The position numbers were made by a program, and so were the translations under genes. The notes under the pieces were generated by a model. It was not told the origin of the DNA, ran no database searches, and saw only the letters and a list, made by a program, of their open reading frames with translations. Below, in pieces: positions 19,512-28,423 of a stretch of DNA of 64,000 nucleotides. The DNA is taken from positions 911,939 to 975,938 of the forward strand of contig NZ_GG694006.1 in NCBI RefSeq assembly GCF_000160695.1. Direction: 5' to 3'. The DNA is from Centipeda flueggei ATCC 43531. Its GTDB lineage: Bacteria > Bacillota > Negativicutes > Selenomonadales > Selenomonadaceae. Position 1 is the first letter of the stretch. Each line of letters begins with the position of its first letter.

Positions 19512-20276
19512 TTACGCAATAATCTGTACGGTCTTCTCGTCGATCACACGCCCGCGCATCAGCTTGCCCGAGCTGGCATTGCGCACACGAATCACATAGC
19601 CGATACGACCTGCCTCGAGTGCCACGCCCTCCGCACGAATCGTAATGCCGCCGCTCTCGGCGACCAATTCCACGGGACTGCCGGCACTCACCACACGCGG
19701 CATAGCAAGCAGCGGCGGGGCAATGACCATCCCTTTGCGAATGTAGCGTCCCGCGACACGACCTGCCAGGCGGGAGAAGTCCGTGACCGTCGTCTCAGGC
19801 AACGTATCCACAGAGCTCTCCTCGATGTGCGCATTGGCAGGCGTGATCGCCTCGTCCATGCGAATATCCGTCATCGCGACGAGCACACGGTCATAGACCG
19901 TCACTTGATAGTAGCACGACGCACGGCGCTGGAGCACGCCGTCCACATAAACGGCACACAAGACAGGAAACTCTCTCCCGTAGGGAACCCCGCGCGGGAA
20001 GGTGACAACCGCCGTCACCTCCCCCGCCGGCAGGCGTATCGTACCCGGTCTGCGCTGAAGATGCACCTCATGGCGGCGGGTCTCACCAAGCGCCGTAAGC
20101 TGTGCTTCGATCTTCTGTCCCGCAAGTTCAGCCAGCTGCTCGGCAGAGATGACATTGGGAAATCGAATGGCCTGCCCCTCTGCATAGGAAGCAGCAAGGG
20201 CATCATGTGACCACAGAAAAGCGAATAAGCCACTCCATAGGAATAGAATGGCTGTAAAAACTCTGTTCCAAATCAA
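19512..20276 (-). CDS. flgA: flagellar basal-body P-ring formation protein FlgA
   Basis: Periplasmic chaperone for P-ring assembly. 254 residues with an N-terminal hydrophobic signal (residues ~5-29, ending DALAAS) and the SAF-type C-terminal region: DEAITPANAHIEES, RLAGRVAGRYIRKGMVIAPPLL, EGVALEAGRIGYVIRVRNASSGKLMRGRVID. Its start overlaps the flgG stop by 4 bp, so translation is probably coupled. Confidence 0.93.
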   Translation of the reverse strand: MIWNRVFTAILFLWSGLFAFLWSHDALAASYAEGQAIRFPNVISAEQLAELAGQKIEAQLTALGETRRHEVHLQRRPGTIRLPAGEVTAVVTFPRGVPYGREFPVLCAVYVDGVLQRRASCYYQVTVYDRVLVAMTDIRMDEAITPANAHIEESSVDTLPETTVTDFSRLAGRVAGRYIRKGMVIAPPLLAMPRVVSAGSPVELVAESGGITIRAEGVALEAGRIGYVIRVRNASSGKLMRGRVIDEKTVQIIA

Positions 20277-21067
20277 CGCTTCAGTTGGTTTGCGATCTCC
20301 AACATCGAATCCGATGTTGTGATCGCCTTGGAGTTGGACTCGTATGCACGCTGGGAGACGATCATGTTGACCATTTCCTCCACGATCTGCACGTTGCTCA
20401 TTTCAAGAGTGCCCTGTGTCAGCGTACCCGCGCCGTCTTCGCCGGGGTTGGACTCAATCGCCTCGCCAGACGCGTCGGAGACGACGAAGAGATTCTTGCC
20501 GACAGCCGTCAGCCCTGCGGGATTAACAAAACGGGCAAGGGTGATCTGTCCTGCTTCCTGCTGCTGGTTCTGACCTGCCTCACGATAGGAAACACGTCCG
20601 TCGCCGGAGATCGTAATAGAATCCAACGGTGCATTCTGTCCGATGGTAATGCCGTCGGCGAGCAGGTAGCCGTCCGACGTAACCATGCGGCGGTCACTGT
20701 CGAGCTTCCACGTGCCGTCACGCGTGTATGCCGTCGTTCCGTCCGGCATCGTGACGCGGAAGAAGCCCTCTCCCTGAATGCCGATATCGGTCGGGTTGTC
20801 CGTCGTCTGGAGCGCGCCCTGCGTAAAAACGCGCTGGGTCGCCGCGAGGCGCGTACCGAGTCCGATCTGCAGTGCCGTTGGGTACTGCGAATCCGCACCA
20901 TTCCTGGCGCCGGCCTCACGAAGCGTCTGATAGACAAGATCCTGGAACTCCGCACGTACCTTCTTGCCGCCATAGGTATTGACGTTGGCAATGTTGTGCG
21001 CGACGACGTCCATCTGGGACTGCTGCGCCTTCATGCCGGACGCGGCAGACCAAAGTGCTCGCATCAT
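20273..21067 (-). CDS. flgG: flagellar basal-body rod protein FlgG
   Basis: Distal rod protein. 264 residues. N-terminal rod motif SAASGMKAQQSQMDVVAHNIANVNTYG, central TDNPTDIGIQGEGFFRVTMPDG, and C-terminal EEMVNMIVSQRAYESNSKAITTSDSMLEIANQLKR, all characteristic. RBS GGAGGGGG lies upstream of the tandem ATG at 21067. Separated from flgF by 233 bp that contain a copy of the dispersed repeat. Confidence 0.96.
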   Translation of the reverse strand: MMRALWSAASGMKAQQSQMDVVAHNIANVNTYGGKKVRAEFQDLVYQTLREAGARNGADSQYPTALQIGLGTRLAATQRVFTQGALQTTDNPTDIGIQGEGFFRVTMPDGTTAYTRDGTWKLDSDRRMVTSDGYLLADGITIGQNAPLDSITISGDGRVSYREAGQNQQQEAGQITLARFVNPAGLTAVGKNLFVVSDASGEAIESNPGEDGAGTLTQGTLEMSNVQIVEEMVNMIVSQRAYESNSKAITTSDSMLEIANQLKR

Positions 21068-21128
21068 AGTCGATGTCCCCCTCCAAGAAATTCACTCGTC
21101 TTTAATATCGGATATTTTTACTATACTC

Positions 21129-21294
21129 TTAAGGAAGCGCTGATACATTCAGCACGATCGTCTTGACCTGTTTTTTTCGCCCGTTTTTCTTCGCAGAGCC
21201 TCCACACAGCCCTTGCTGTGCGTCCGGTCCGCTGCCTCAATCGGGCAAAAAATCTGCGCCAATCTGAGAAACTGTTTGATCCGTGATCCCTTAA
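21129..21294 (+). repeat. dispersed ~160-bp element, copy A
   Basis: Starts TTAAGGAAGCGCTGAT and ends ATCCGTGATCCCTTAA, an imperfect inverted repeat. Shared internal blocks: TTTTTCGCCCG, the hairpin CACAGC-CCTT-GCTGTG followed by CGTCCGG, and GGGCAAAAAATCTGCGCCAATCTG. It lies between flgF and flgG inside an operon, antisense to transcription. Related copies are at 23894, 31529, 40974, 58063 and 63389. Confidence 0.85.
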
Positions 21295-21300
21295 GTATTT

Positions 21301-22101
21301 TTAACTCGTGCGTCCAACATCGTTGACAGCCTTGTCGAGCAGTGTGTCCTGCGTCTGAACAGCCTTTGATCCCGCCTCATAGACGCGGTAGTTGTTGATG
21401 AGCTCGACCATCTCTGTGACAACGCTCGTATTCGACATCTCGAGCATCCCCTGCTCAATGACGCCGGTCGCCTGCTGCGGCTGTGCTCCCTGCTGGGGAC
21501 GGTAGAGATTATCTCCCTGCTTGATCACCGCCTTCGGCTCGTCAAACTGGACAAAACCAAGCTGTGCGATCTGTCTTCCGTCCGAGTAGATGCGCCCATC
21601 GCTGGAAACCGTTACATGGTGTGCCGTCGCAGGAATTGTGATCGGCTGTCCCTGCGCGGAGAGCACCGCCTGCCCGCGCACGGTCTGAAGCTGCCCGGTC
21701 GAAGAACGATAGAAGCTTCCGTCGCGCGTGTAGCGCGGTCCCTGCGGCGTATCGACGACAAAGTATCCCTGCCCCGAGATGCCGAAGTCATACGTGTTCC
21801 CCGTTGCCTGGAGTGCCCCCTGCAGATGATCCGTCGCGATCTCGTCCACGGCGGAGCCCAGTCCAAGCGTGCCGACGATCGGTGCACCCGAACGGAGACG
21901 AAATCCCTTGAAGCTCGTCACATCTGTATCGGCCGAATGATCATTGATGCGGCGCAGCAGCATTGGCTCAAACTCGCGGATCGCCATATCATCCCGTTTG
22001 AACCCTGTTGTCGCGGCATTGGCGAGGTTGTTCGCAATCATATCCGTGTGCTTCGTCTCTGTAATCATGCCGGATGCGGCGATATAGAGCCCTCTCCACA
22101 T
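21301..22101 (-). CDS. flgF: flagellar basal-body rod protein FlgF (FlhO/FlhP-like)
   Basis: Proximal rod protein of the FlgF/FlgG family. 266 residues. N-terminus YIAASGMITETKHTDMIANNLANAATTGFKRDD, central GNTYDFGISGQGYFVVDTPQGPRYTRDGSF, C-terminus EMSNTSVVTEMVELINNYRVYEAGSKAVQTQD. RBS AGAGGGACAGCT. Sits between mbl and flgG, matching the mbl-flhO-flhP order known in Bacillus. Confidence 0.93.
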   Translation of the reverse strand: MWRGLYIAASGMITETKHTDMIANNLANAATTGFKRDDMAIREFEPMLLRRINDHSADTDVTSFKGFRLRSGAPIVGTLGLGSAVDEIATDHLQGALQATGNTYDFGISGQGYFVVDTPQGPRYTRDGSFYRSSTGQLQTVRGQAVLSAQGQPITIPATAHHVTVSSDGRIYSDGRQIAQLGFVQFDEPKAVIKQGDNLYRPQQGAQPQQATGVIEQGMLEMSNTSVVTEMVELINNYRVYEAGSKAVQTQDTLLDKAVNDVGRTS

Positions 22102-22188
22102 AGCTGTCCCTCTTTTCCCGAATAAACTTATTCACTTGTATAGATTTCGCTGTAAACTTCATTTTTCCTTTATTTATTTCTCATTTTT

Positions 22189-23217
22189 TTACTTCTTCCG
22201 CCCAAATGACGTATTCGTTGCCTTGCCGTCAAATTTATCGAAAATATCGAGCGCCTTGCCGCAGCCAAGAGCAACACAGGACATGGGATCATCGGCAACA
22301 ACGGTCGGTGTCCCCGTCTCCTGCTGGAGAAGCTCTGCCATGCCGTAAAGGAGTGCCCCGCCGCCTGTGAGGACAATGCCGCGGTCCATAATGTCTGCCG
22401 CCAGCTCAGGAGGAGTATCCTCAAGCACCTTTTTCACACAGTCCACAATGCGCATTACTGAAGGTTCAATCGCAGCAGATGCCTGTGCCGTGGAGATTGT
22501 GACATTTTTCGGCAGCCCCGAAAGGAGGTCGCGTCCCCGGATGTCCATCTGCTCACGTCGGGCTGCTGTATATGCTGCACCGACGCGGATCTTAATCTCC
22601 TCTGCCGAACGCTCGCCGATGAGCAGGTTGAACTCGCGTTTTACATAGTTAATAATATCTTCATCAAAGCTGTCCCCCGCCACGCGAATGCTCGCACTTG
22701 TGACAACACCGCCCAGGCTGATGACGGCGATGTCCGTTGTCCCGCCGCCGATGTCGATGACCATCGATCCCTGTGCCTCTACGATGTCAAGACCTGCGCC
22801 CATCGCTGCCGCAAGCGGCTCCTCGATCAGTTGGATATGGCGTGCACCCGCCTGCTCGGCGGCTTCCTGCACGGCGCGCTGCTCCACCATCGTCACCCCC
22901 GAGGGAATACAGATCATGATGCGCGGGCGAAAGACAATGCTGCGCCCAACCACCTTGTCGATGAAAAAGCGCAGCATGCTCTCTGTGATGTCATAGTCCG
23001 CAATCACGCCGCCGCGCAGCGGACGGATTGCAACGATATTGCCAGGGGTACGCCCGATCATCTGCCGAGCCTCTTCGCCGATGGCGAGCACCTGATTGGT
23101 ATCACGGTTCACCGCCACAACTGAGGGTTCTTTGAGAACAACCCCTCTTCGTTTTACATAGACGAGCACGTTGGCCGTCCCCAGATCAATTCCTATGTCC
23201 ATTGACATACCGAACAT
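22189..23217 (-). CDS. mbl: MreB/Mbl-family actin-like rod-shape protein
   Basis: Cytoskeletal ATPase guiding lateral wall synthesis. 342 residues. Actin-fold signatures: phosphate-1 DIGIDLGTANVLVYVKRRG, phosphate-2 MVIDIGGGTTDIAVISLGG, adenosine DRGIVLTGGGALL, plus LIEEPLAAAMGAGLD. The gene stands apart from mreC/mreD and heads flgF, as mbl does in Bacillus, so Mbl-type is inferred. Start 23217 has AGGGGGA upstream. Confidence 0.93.
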   Translation of the reverse strand: MFGMSMDIGIDLGTANVLVYVKRRGVVLKEPSVVAVNRDTNQVLAIGEEARQMIGRTPGNIVAIRPLRGGVIADYDITESMLRFFIDKVVGRSIVFRPRIMICIPSGVTMVEQRAVQEAAEQAGARHIQLIEEPLAAAMGAGLDIVEAQGSMVIDIGGGTTDIAVISLGGVVTSASIRVAGDSFDEDIINYVKREFNLLIGERSAEEIKIRVGAAYTAARREQMDIRGRDLLSGLPKNVTISTAQASAAIEPSVMRIVDCVKKVLEDTPPELAADIMDRGIVLTGGGALLYGMAELLQQETGTPTVVADDPMSCVALGCGKALDIFDKFDGKATNTSFGRKK

Positions 23218-23247
23218 GTAAGGAAATCCCCCTAAATTCTTCGTTGA

Positions 23248-23721
23248 TCAATCCTCTGTATCTTTGCGTTCTTCCTGTACCGGCACAGGAAGAACGGCCT
23301 GCCGAATCTCTCCGAGTGACTGTTCCAAGGAAGGCACATAGTTGTCCTGCAGCTCTTTGTCATCCCACTTGCACTGCTTCACATAGCTGAGGATGCCGTC
23401 GAGGAAGGACACAACCATCTCAGAGACATACGCCTGTGCAACTTCGTTTGCGGTCAAGTAAACTTCTCTGCTGCGCAGCTCAAACGCAATGCGGTCAATG
23501 TAGTGCTCCCCTTCGATCAGGTAGCCGAGCGCACGCAGACGAAGCCCAATCTCCCGCACGTTCGCAGCATCCTTCGCTGCCGCACTACGGTCAGCGGCAA
23601 TCTTATCCACGGCCGCCCATGCCTCATCGCACAGTTCCCCCACGACATCGAGCGTCTTGTCGCGCGCACGTTTTTTCCGCCACAGCACATCGCGTACTGA
23701 CAGCTTCTTTTGCTCTCCCAT
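23248..23721 (-). CDS. unknown helical protein at the head of the mbl-flagellar operon
   Basis: 157 residues, no recognised family, no membrane segment. Highly charged and helical (DVLWRKKRARDKTLDVVGELCDEAW; ELRSREVYLTANEVAQAYVSEMVVSFLDGILSYVKQCKWDDKEL). It ends 30 bp before mbl and has a strong promoter upstream, so it is the first gene of the operon. ATG 23721 follows a GGGGGTG site; a GTG at 23739 is an alternative start. Confidence 0.75.
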   Translation of the reverse strand: MGEQKKLSVRDVLWRKKRARDKTLDVVGELCDEAWAAVDKIAADRSAAAKDAANVREIGLRLRALGYLIEGEHYIDRIAFELRSREVYLTANEVAQAYVSEMVVSFLDGILSYVKQCKWDDKELQDNYVPSLEQSLGEIRQAVLPVPVQEERKDTED

Positions 23722-23758
23722 AGTCACCCCCGCTTTCACTTCTCTCTATAGTTCTCTT

Positions 23759-23787
23759 ATTATATGTGTTTCCCTCGTCATCGTCAA
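23759..23787 (-). promoter_or_regulatory. sigma70-type promoter of the mbl-flagellar operon
   Basis: On the minus strand TTGACG (23787-23782), 17-bp spacer, TATAAT (23764-23759). It lies about 40 bp upstream of the 23721 start codon. The consensus is a housekeeping type, not a sigma28 flagellar type. Confidence 0.75.
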
Positions 23788-23893
23788 TCTATAATCTTCA
23801 GCGCACGGATAAATTCAGTCCAACGCCCCAATGGCACAAGTGTCATAAGAAAGATTTGCATTTGTCCTCCGCTTCCATGTAAAATAAAAGGAC

Positions 23894-24052
23894 AGGAAGC
23901 ACTGATCCATTCGGCACCGCCATCTTAGCGCATCTTTTTGCCCGTACTTCGGCGGCCCCCCTCCGCAGAGCATCTCTCTGCATCCGGTCCCCCCTCGTCG
24001 GACGAAAAAATCTGCGCCAATCCGACGGACTTCATTTGATCAGTGATTCCTA
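23894..24052 (+). repeat. dispersed ~160-bp element, copy B
   Basis: Ends AGGAAGCACTGAT and ATCAGTGATTCCTA. Contains TTCGGCAC, CGCATCTTTTTGCCCG, the hairpin GCAGAG-CATCT-CTCTGC followed by ATCCGG, and AAAAAATCTGCGCCAATC. Lies directly upstream of the acetyltransferase gene, so its 3' end is within 30 bp of that gene's RBS. The remainder of the 23722-24080 gap holds the minus-strand promoter and no further gene. Confidence 0.85.
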
Positions 24053-24080
24053 CAGGTTTCAGACGATATGGGAGGATATT

Positions 24081-24620
24081 ATGCCCAACACACTAAAATG
24101 CGGATCACGACTGCTCCTGCGCCGCGCCGCAGAGGCAGACATTGACTTCATCTGCGCACTGCAGGAGGAGGCAGATAACAGAGACTACATCGTCCCGTTC
24201 TCGCGCGACGATCACGCGACGATCATCGCACAGGCAAAGGCAGCCCTGGATATCATCGTCGAAGAACGCGAAGGCGGCGCGCGTGTCGGCTACCTCCACG
24301 TCGGCGGACTGCTTCTCCCTTCCAAAGAGCAGGAGTGGACGCACGTCATCATCGCAAAGAAGGGCTGCGGCTATGGGCATGAGGCGATGAAACTGCTGAA
24401 GGCGTGGGCATTCGAGGACTGCGGTGCACATCGCGCGTGGCTCGACTGCAAGGACTACAATGCACGTGCCCTCCATCTCTACGAAAGCGAGGGCATGATA
24501 CGCGAGGCGCTCATCCGCGAGACGATTCTCTATCGCGGTGCCTATGAGAATCTCGTGATTCTCGGCATTCTCGACCGTGAATATCACGCGCGCAAGCGCG
24601 CAGGATTGGAAGGAGCATAA
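24081..24620 (+). CDS. GNAT-family N-acetyltransferase
   Basis: 179 residues, acetyl-CoA-dependent acyltransferase fold: RLLLRRAAEADIDFICALQEEADN at the start, IAKKGCGYGHEAMKLLKAWAFEDCGAHRAWLDCKDYNARALHLYESEGM (acetyl-CoA loop and helix) in the middle. Substrate unknown. Closest style is the RimJ-like branch. GGGAGGATATT precedes ATG 24081. The deoB gene starts immediately after its stop. Confidence 0.85.
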   Translation: MPNTLKCGSRLLLRRAAEADIDFICALQEEADNRDYIVPFSRDDHATIIAQAKAALDIIVEEREGGARVGYLHVGGLLLPSKEQEWTHVIIAKKGCGYGHEAMKLLKAWAFEDCGAHRAWLDCKDYNARALHLYESEGMIREALIRETILYRGAYENLVILGILDREYHARKRAGLEGA

Positions 24621-25805
24621 ATGATGGAACACAAGATCAACCGCGTTTTTCTCATCGTCCTCGACAGCTTTGGCTGCGGTGCGGCCCCCGATGCAGCGGA
24701 CTTCGGCGATGCCGCTACGTGCAATACGCTCCGCTCCGTCACAGAGAGCGGTGCGTTTCCGGCAAAAAACCTCACACAGCTGGGCATCTACAACATCGAC
24801 GGTGTGGGGACGGGCGTGCCCATCGCCGCCCCCATCGGTGCACACGCACGTCTGCGCGAGCTCTCACGCGGCAAGGACACAACCATCGGGCATTGGGAAA
24901 TGGCGGGCATCGTGAGCAGCGAGCCCCTGCCGACCTACCCCGACGGCTTCCCGACCGAGGTGATCGAACGCCTTGAAGCGGCATTCGGACGAAAGATTCT
25001 CTGCAACAAGCCCTACTCCGGCACGGCAGTCATCCATGACTACGGAAAAGAGCACGAGGAAACAGGAGCTCTCATTGTCTACACCTCTGCCGACAGCGTG
25101 CTTCAGATTGCAGCGCATGAGAATCACGTCTCCGTAGAACAGCTCTATGATTACTGCAAAAAGGCGCGTGCCGTCATGCAGGGAAAACATGGCGTTGGGC
25201 GCGTCATCGCGCGCCCTTTTGTCGGGACATACCCGAACTATACGCGCACACCGCGCCGCCATGATTTCTCGCTCGATCCGACAGGCGACACCGTCCTCGA
25301 CGCATTAAAGCGATGCGGTGACGACGTGATCGGCGTCGGCAAGATCTCCGATATCTTCGGCGGGCGCGGTCTCACACGCTCACTCGGCGTAAATGAGAAC
25401 AACGCCGACGGCATGGCAAAGACCTCCGCCCTTCTCCGTGAGGACTTCACAGGGCTTGCCTTCATCAACCTCGTCGACGGTGACATGGTCTACGGGCATC
25501 GCCGCGATACAGCAGGCTATGCGCGCGCGATGCAGGAGTTCGACGACTGGCTCACGGACTTCCTCCCCGCCCTGCGTGAGGACGATGTGCTGATGATTAC
25601 GGCAGACCATGGCTGCGACCCTGGTGCGGCAGGCACGGATCACACGCGTGAATACATACCGCTCCTCATCTACGGCGCACAGATTGCCCCCGTCAACCTC
25701 GGCACCTATCCGACCTTCGCCATGATCGGCGCAAGTATCGCCGACCTCTTCAATGCCCCTCTCACAACAAAGGGCGAGAGTTTCCTTCCGCGTATTTTGA
25801 AATAG
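24621..25805 (+). CDS. deoB: phosphopentomutase
   Basis: Interconverts (deoxy)ribose 1-phosphate and 5-phosphate in nucleoside breakdown. 394 residues, normal length, alkaline-phosphatase superfamily. Metal motif VFLIVLDSFGCGAAPDAADFGD at the N-terminus, DTTIGHWEMAG, GKISDIFGGRG and MITADHGCDPGAAGTDHTREYIPLL with the second metal site. AAGGAGCATAA precedes the tandem ATGs (24621/24624). Confidence 0.97.
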   Translation: MMEHKINRVFLIVLDSFGCGAAPDAADFGDAATCNTLRSVTESGAFPAKNLTQLGIYNIDGVGTGVPIAAPIGAHARLRELSRGKDTTIGHWEMAGIVSSEPLPTYPDGFPTEVIERLEAAFGRKILCNKPYSGTAVIHDYGKEHEETGALIVYTSADSVLQIAAHENHVSVEQLYDYCKKARAVMQGKHGVGRVIARPFVGTYPNYTRTPRRHDFSLDPTGDTVLDALKRCGDDVIGVGKISDIFGGRGLTRSLGVNENNADGMAKTSALLREDFTGLAFINLVDGDMVYGHRRDTAGYARAMQEFDDWLTDFLPALREDDVLMITADHGCDPGAAGTDHTREYIPLLIYGAQIAPVNLGTYPTFAMIGASIADLFNAPLTTKGESFLPRILK

Positions 25806-25824
25806 AGGAAACAGGAGCTTTCCC

Positions 25825-27144
25825 ATGAATATGTACGACATCATCACCAAGAAAAAACGCGGCGATGCGCTCACGCGGGAGGAAATCACCTACTGGATCA
25901 ATGGCTATGTCGCAGGAGAGATTCCCGACTACCAAGTTGCGGCACTCCTCATGGCGATTTGCTTTCGCGGCATGACGTCTGCCGAGACCGCTGCACTCAC
26001 AGCCGTCATGGCGGCATCGGGTGACCGCATCGACCTCTCCGCCATCCCCGGGCGCAAGATCGACAAGCACTCAACGGGCGGTGTCGGCGACAAGACCACG
26101 CTCATTGTCAGCCCCATTGTTGCGGCGTGCGGCTGCTATGCTCCAAAGATGTCGGGGCGCGGCCTCGGGCACACAGGCGGCACGGTGGATAAACTGGAAT
26201 CCATCCCGGGCTTTCGCACAAACCTCTCGCCCGAGGAGTTCCGCGCCGTCCTGATGGACTGCCATACGAGCCTCATCGCGCAGGCGGGCACACTTGCACG
26301 TGCGGACAAACTCCTTTACGCCCTGCGTGACGTAACGGCAACCGTCGACAGCATCCCGCTCATCGCCTCCTCCATCATGAGCAAAAAGCTCGCCTCAGGC
26401 GCAGATGCCGTTCTCCTCGATGTCAAGACGGGCCGCGGCGCGTTCATGAAAACGGAAGAGGAGGCACGTGCTCTCGCTGAGACCATGACGGCCATCGGCA
26501 AAGCGGCAGATTTTCCCACAGCCGCCCTCCTCACAAACATGGAGCAGCCGCTCGGCCGTGCCGTCGGCAACAGCCTTGAGGTGACGGAAGCGGTCAGCGT
26601 TCTGCGCGGCGCAGGTCCGGATGACCTGCGCGAAATTTCACTTACCCTTGCGGCAGGGATGCTCCGTCTTGCGGACGGTGCCCCCCTTGCGGCGTGCCGT
26701 GCACGCGCTGAGCGTGCCGTCGAGAGCGGTGCGGCATTCGACGTGCTCGTACGCATGACCCGTGCGCAGGGCGGAGATCCCGCCGTTTTGGACGACGCAT
26801 CAAAATTCCCGCAGGCACGTGCATCGCGCGTGATACACGCCGAACGCAGCGGCTTCCTCACACGGCTCGACGCGGAGGCCGTCGGACGTGCTGCTGTTCT
26901 GCTCGGGGCGGGACGCACAGCGAAGGACGCGCCCATCGATCCTGCGGCAGGTATCCTCCTGCACAAAAAATGCGGTGACGCCGTTCGATGCGGTGATCCT
27001 CTCGCCACCCTCTACGCGGCATCGGAGGAGCTGCTGGAAGTAGGAGAGGAACGCCTTGCCGCCGCCATCAGCATCCGCGCGGAAAACGTGCCGCCGATGC
27101 CGTACATCTATGGCTATATCGACGCGGAGGGATGGCATGACTGA
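25825..27144 (+). CDS. pdp: pyrimidine-nucleoside phosphorylase
   Basis: Phosphorolysis of pyrimidine nucleosides to base and (deoxy)ribose 1-phosphate, the substrate of DeoB. 439 residues. YDIITKKKRGDALTREEI at the N-terminus, IDKHSTGGVGDKTTLIV phosphate-binding glycine loop, SGRGLGHTGGTVDKLESIPGF signature, GADAVLLDVKTGRGAFMKT. C-terminal domain complete. Could equally be named deoA; family assignment is firm. Confidence 0.96.
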   Translation: MNMYDIITKKKRGDALTREEITYWINGYVAGEIPDYQVAALLMAICFRGMTSAETAALTAVMAASGDRIDLSAIPGRKIDKHSTGGVGDKTTLIVSPIVAACGCYAPKMSGRGLGHTGGTVDKLESIPGFRTNLSPEEFRAVLMDCHTSLIAQAGTLARADKLLYALRDVTATVDSIPLIASSIMSKKLASGADAVLLDVKTGRGAFMKTEEEARALAETMTAIGKAADFPTAALLTNMEQPLGRAVGNSLEVTEAVSVLRGAGPDDLREISLTLAAGMLRLADGAPLAACRARAERAVESGAAFDVLVRMTRAQGGDPAVLDDASKFPQARASRVIHAERSGFLTRLDAEAVGRAAVLLGAGRTAKDAPIDPAAGILLHKKCGDAVRCGDPLATLYAASEELLEVGEERLAAAISIRAENVPPMPYIYGYIDAEGWHD

Positions 27145-27544
27145 CCGTGAACTCATCGCGCGTGCCGCCGCCGCACGCGAGCGCGCTTATGCTCCATACT
27201 CCGGCTTTTCCGTCGGGGCGGCGCTCCTCACCGAGAACGGCAATGTGTACGAGGGCGTCAACGTCGAGAACGCCTCCTATCCCGTTGGGATCTGCGCCGA
27301 GCGCGCCGCCATCGCGGCGGCAGTCAGCTGCGGAGAGCGGCATTTTGCAGCACTCGCCGTCATCGCGGACAGCCCCGGCGTCTGTGTTCCCTGCGGCATG
27401 TGCCGCCAGATGCTTGTGGAGTTCCCCCTGCGCCGCATCCTGCTTGCGAACACGGCGGGCACAGTACGCGTCATGACCCCGGCCGAGCTGCTCCCCTGTG
27501 CTTTTGGAGCGGAGGCACTGCCCGGCAAAGGAGGACAACGATGA
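27137..27544 (+). CDS. cdd: cytidine deaminase
   Basis: Zinc-dependent deamination of (deoxy)cytidine. 135 residues. Zinc/catalytic motif CAERAAIAAAV (Cys and the proton-shuttle Glu) and PCGMCRQML with the other two Cys ligands; APYSGFSVGAALL and EGVNVENASYP are substrate-binding blocks. ATG 27137 overlaps the phosphorylase stop by 8 bp. Its stop overlaps the response-regulator start (ATGA). Confidence 0.96.
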   Translation: MTDRELIARAAAARERAYAPYSGFSVGAALLTENGNVYEGVNVENASYPVGICAERAAIAAAVSCGERHFAALAVIADSPGVCVPCGMCRQMLVEFPLRRILLANTAGTVRVMTPAELLPCAFGAEALPGKGGQR

Positions 27545-27909
27545 AATTCCTCATCGTTGACGACTCGCGCCTTGTACGCATGAAGCTCAAAGCGGAGCTC
27601 TGCGACCGCGGGCACAGCGTCATCGAGGCGCGGGACGGGGAGGAGGCACTCACACGCGCCGCAGCGGATGCCCCCGATGCGGTATTTCTCGACCTCATTC
27701 TGCCAAAACACGACGGCATCAGCGTACTGCGCCGTCTGCACGCAGCGCGGCCGCAGCTGCCTGTCACCGTCCTCTCCGCTGCTGCCTCGGAGGAGAACAT
27801 CGCCGCTGCAGAAGAGTGCGGCGCACTTCTTTTTATCCGAAAGCCCTATGCTGACAGCGAGATCAGTGCGGCCATCAGCAAAATGCAGCGACGGCGGGAA
27901 TCATTATGA
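27541..27909 (+). CDS. CheY-like single-domain response regulator
   Basis: 122 residues, one receiver domain and no output domain. Acidic pair D7/D8 (FLIVDDSRLVR), phospho-acceptor in DAVFLDLILPKHDG, Ser switch in VTVLSAAA and Lys in FIRKPYADSE. Start codon overlaps the cdd stop. The next gene is a CheX-like phosphatase overlapping by 4 bp, so signalling rather than transcription control is likely. No histidine kinase is nearby. Confidence 0.9.
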   Translation: MKFLIVDDSRLVRMKLKAELCDRGHSVIEARDGEEALTRAAADAPDAVFLDLILPKHDGISVLRRLHAARPQLPVTVLSAAASEENIAAAEECGALLFIRKPYADSEISAAISKMQRRRESL

Positions 27910-28370
27910 ACGCACTGTGCACAGACTACATGGAGCGCTTTCTCGCAGGGCTGTCCGACTGCGCACACATCGCAGCAGCGATAACACAGGAGCGCGAAAT
28001 TCCGTTCTGCATCACCATCTCACAGCGCCTCACGATGGACAGCAGTCCGCTCATCGTCGGCGTTGCCGCTTCATTTGATGCCTTCTGCGCTGTCGCCTCA
28101 GGGTACAGTGGTATTGCACTCAGCGGCATGGACGACCTTGTCGTCGATGCTGTGTCTGAATGGTTCAACGTCATCAACGGACATTTCTCCTCGCGGATGC
28201 GTGAGCACGGCACTGCTGTCTCCATCATTGACCCGCCGCATCATTATCACGGCACTGCCGTCCCGAGCAGTCCGCTGTTCGACATCACCGCCGCGTGTTC
28301 GGCAGGAATCCTGCGCATCATGGGCGCGCAGGACGAATTTCTTCCGGTGCGGAAAGGTACCGTTCGCTGA
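27906..28370 (+). CDS. CheX/CheC-like chemotaxis phosphatase family protein
   Basis: 154 residues. The segment DAVSEWFNVINGHFSSRM carries the E-x-x-N pattern used by CheC/CheX phosphatases against CheY-P, and the domain length fits CheX. Translationally coupled (ATGA overlap) to the CheY-like gene. Its function as a dephosphorylating partner of that regulator is inferred from family and context. Confidence 0.7.
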   Translation: MNALCTDYMERFLAGLSDCAHIAAAITQEREIPFCITISQRLTMDSSPLIVGVAASFDAFCAVASGYSGIALSGMDDLVVDAVSEWFNVINGHFSSRMREHGTAVSIIDPPHHYHGTAVPSSPLFDITAACSAGILRIMGAQDEFLPVRKGTVR

Positions 28371-28423
28371 GTTCTTTCCCTACAGAAAATCCTGTTCTTT
28401 TTCATTGAAAGGAGTTTTTCCTG

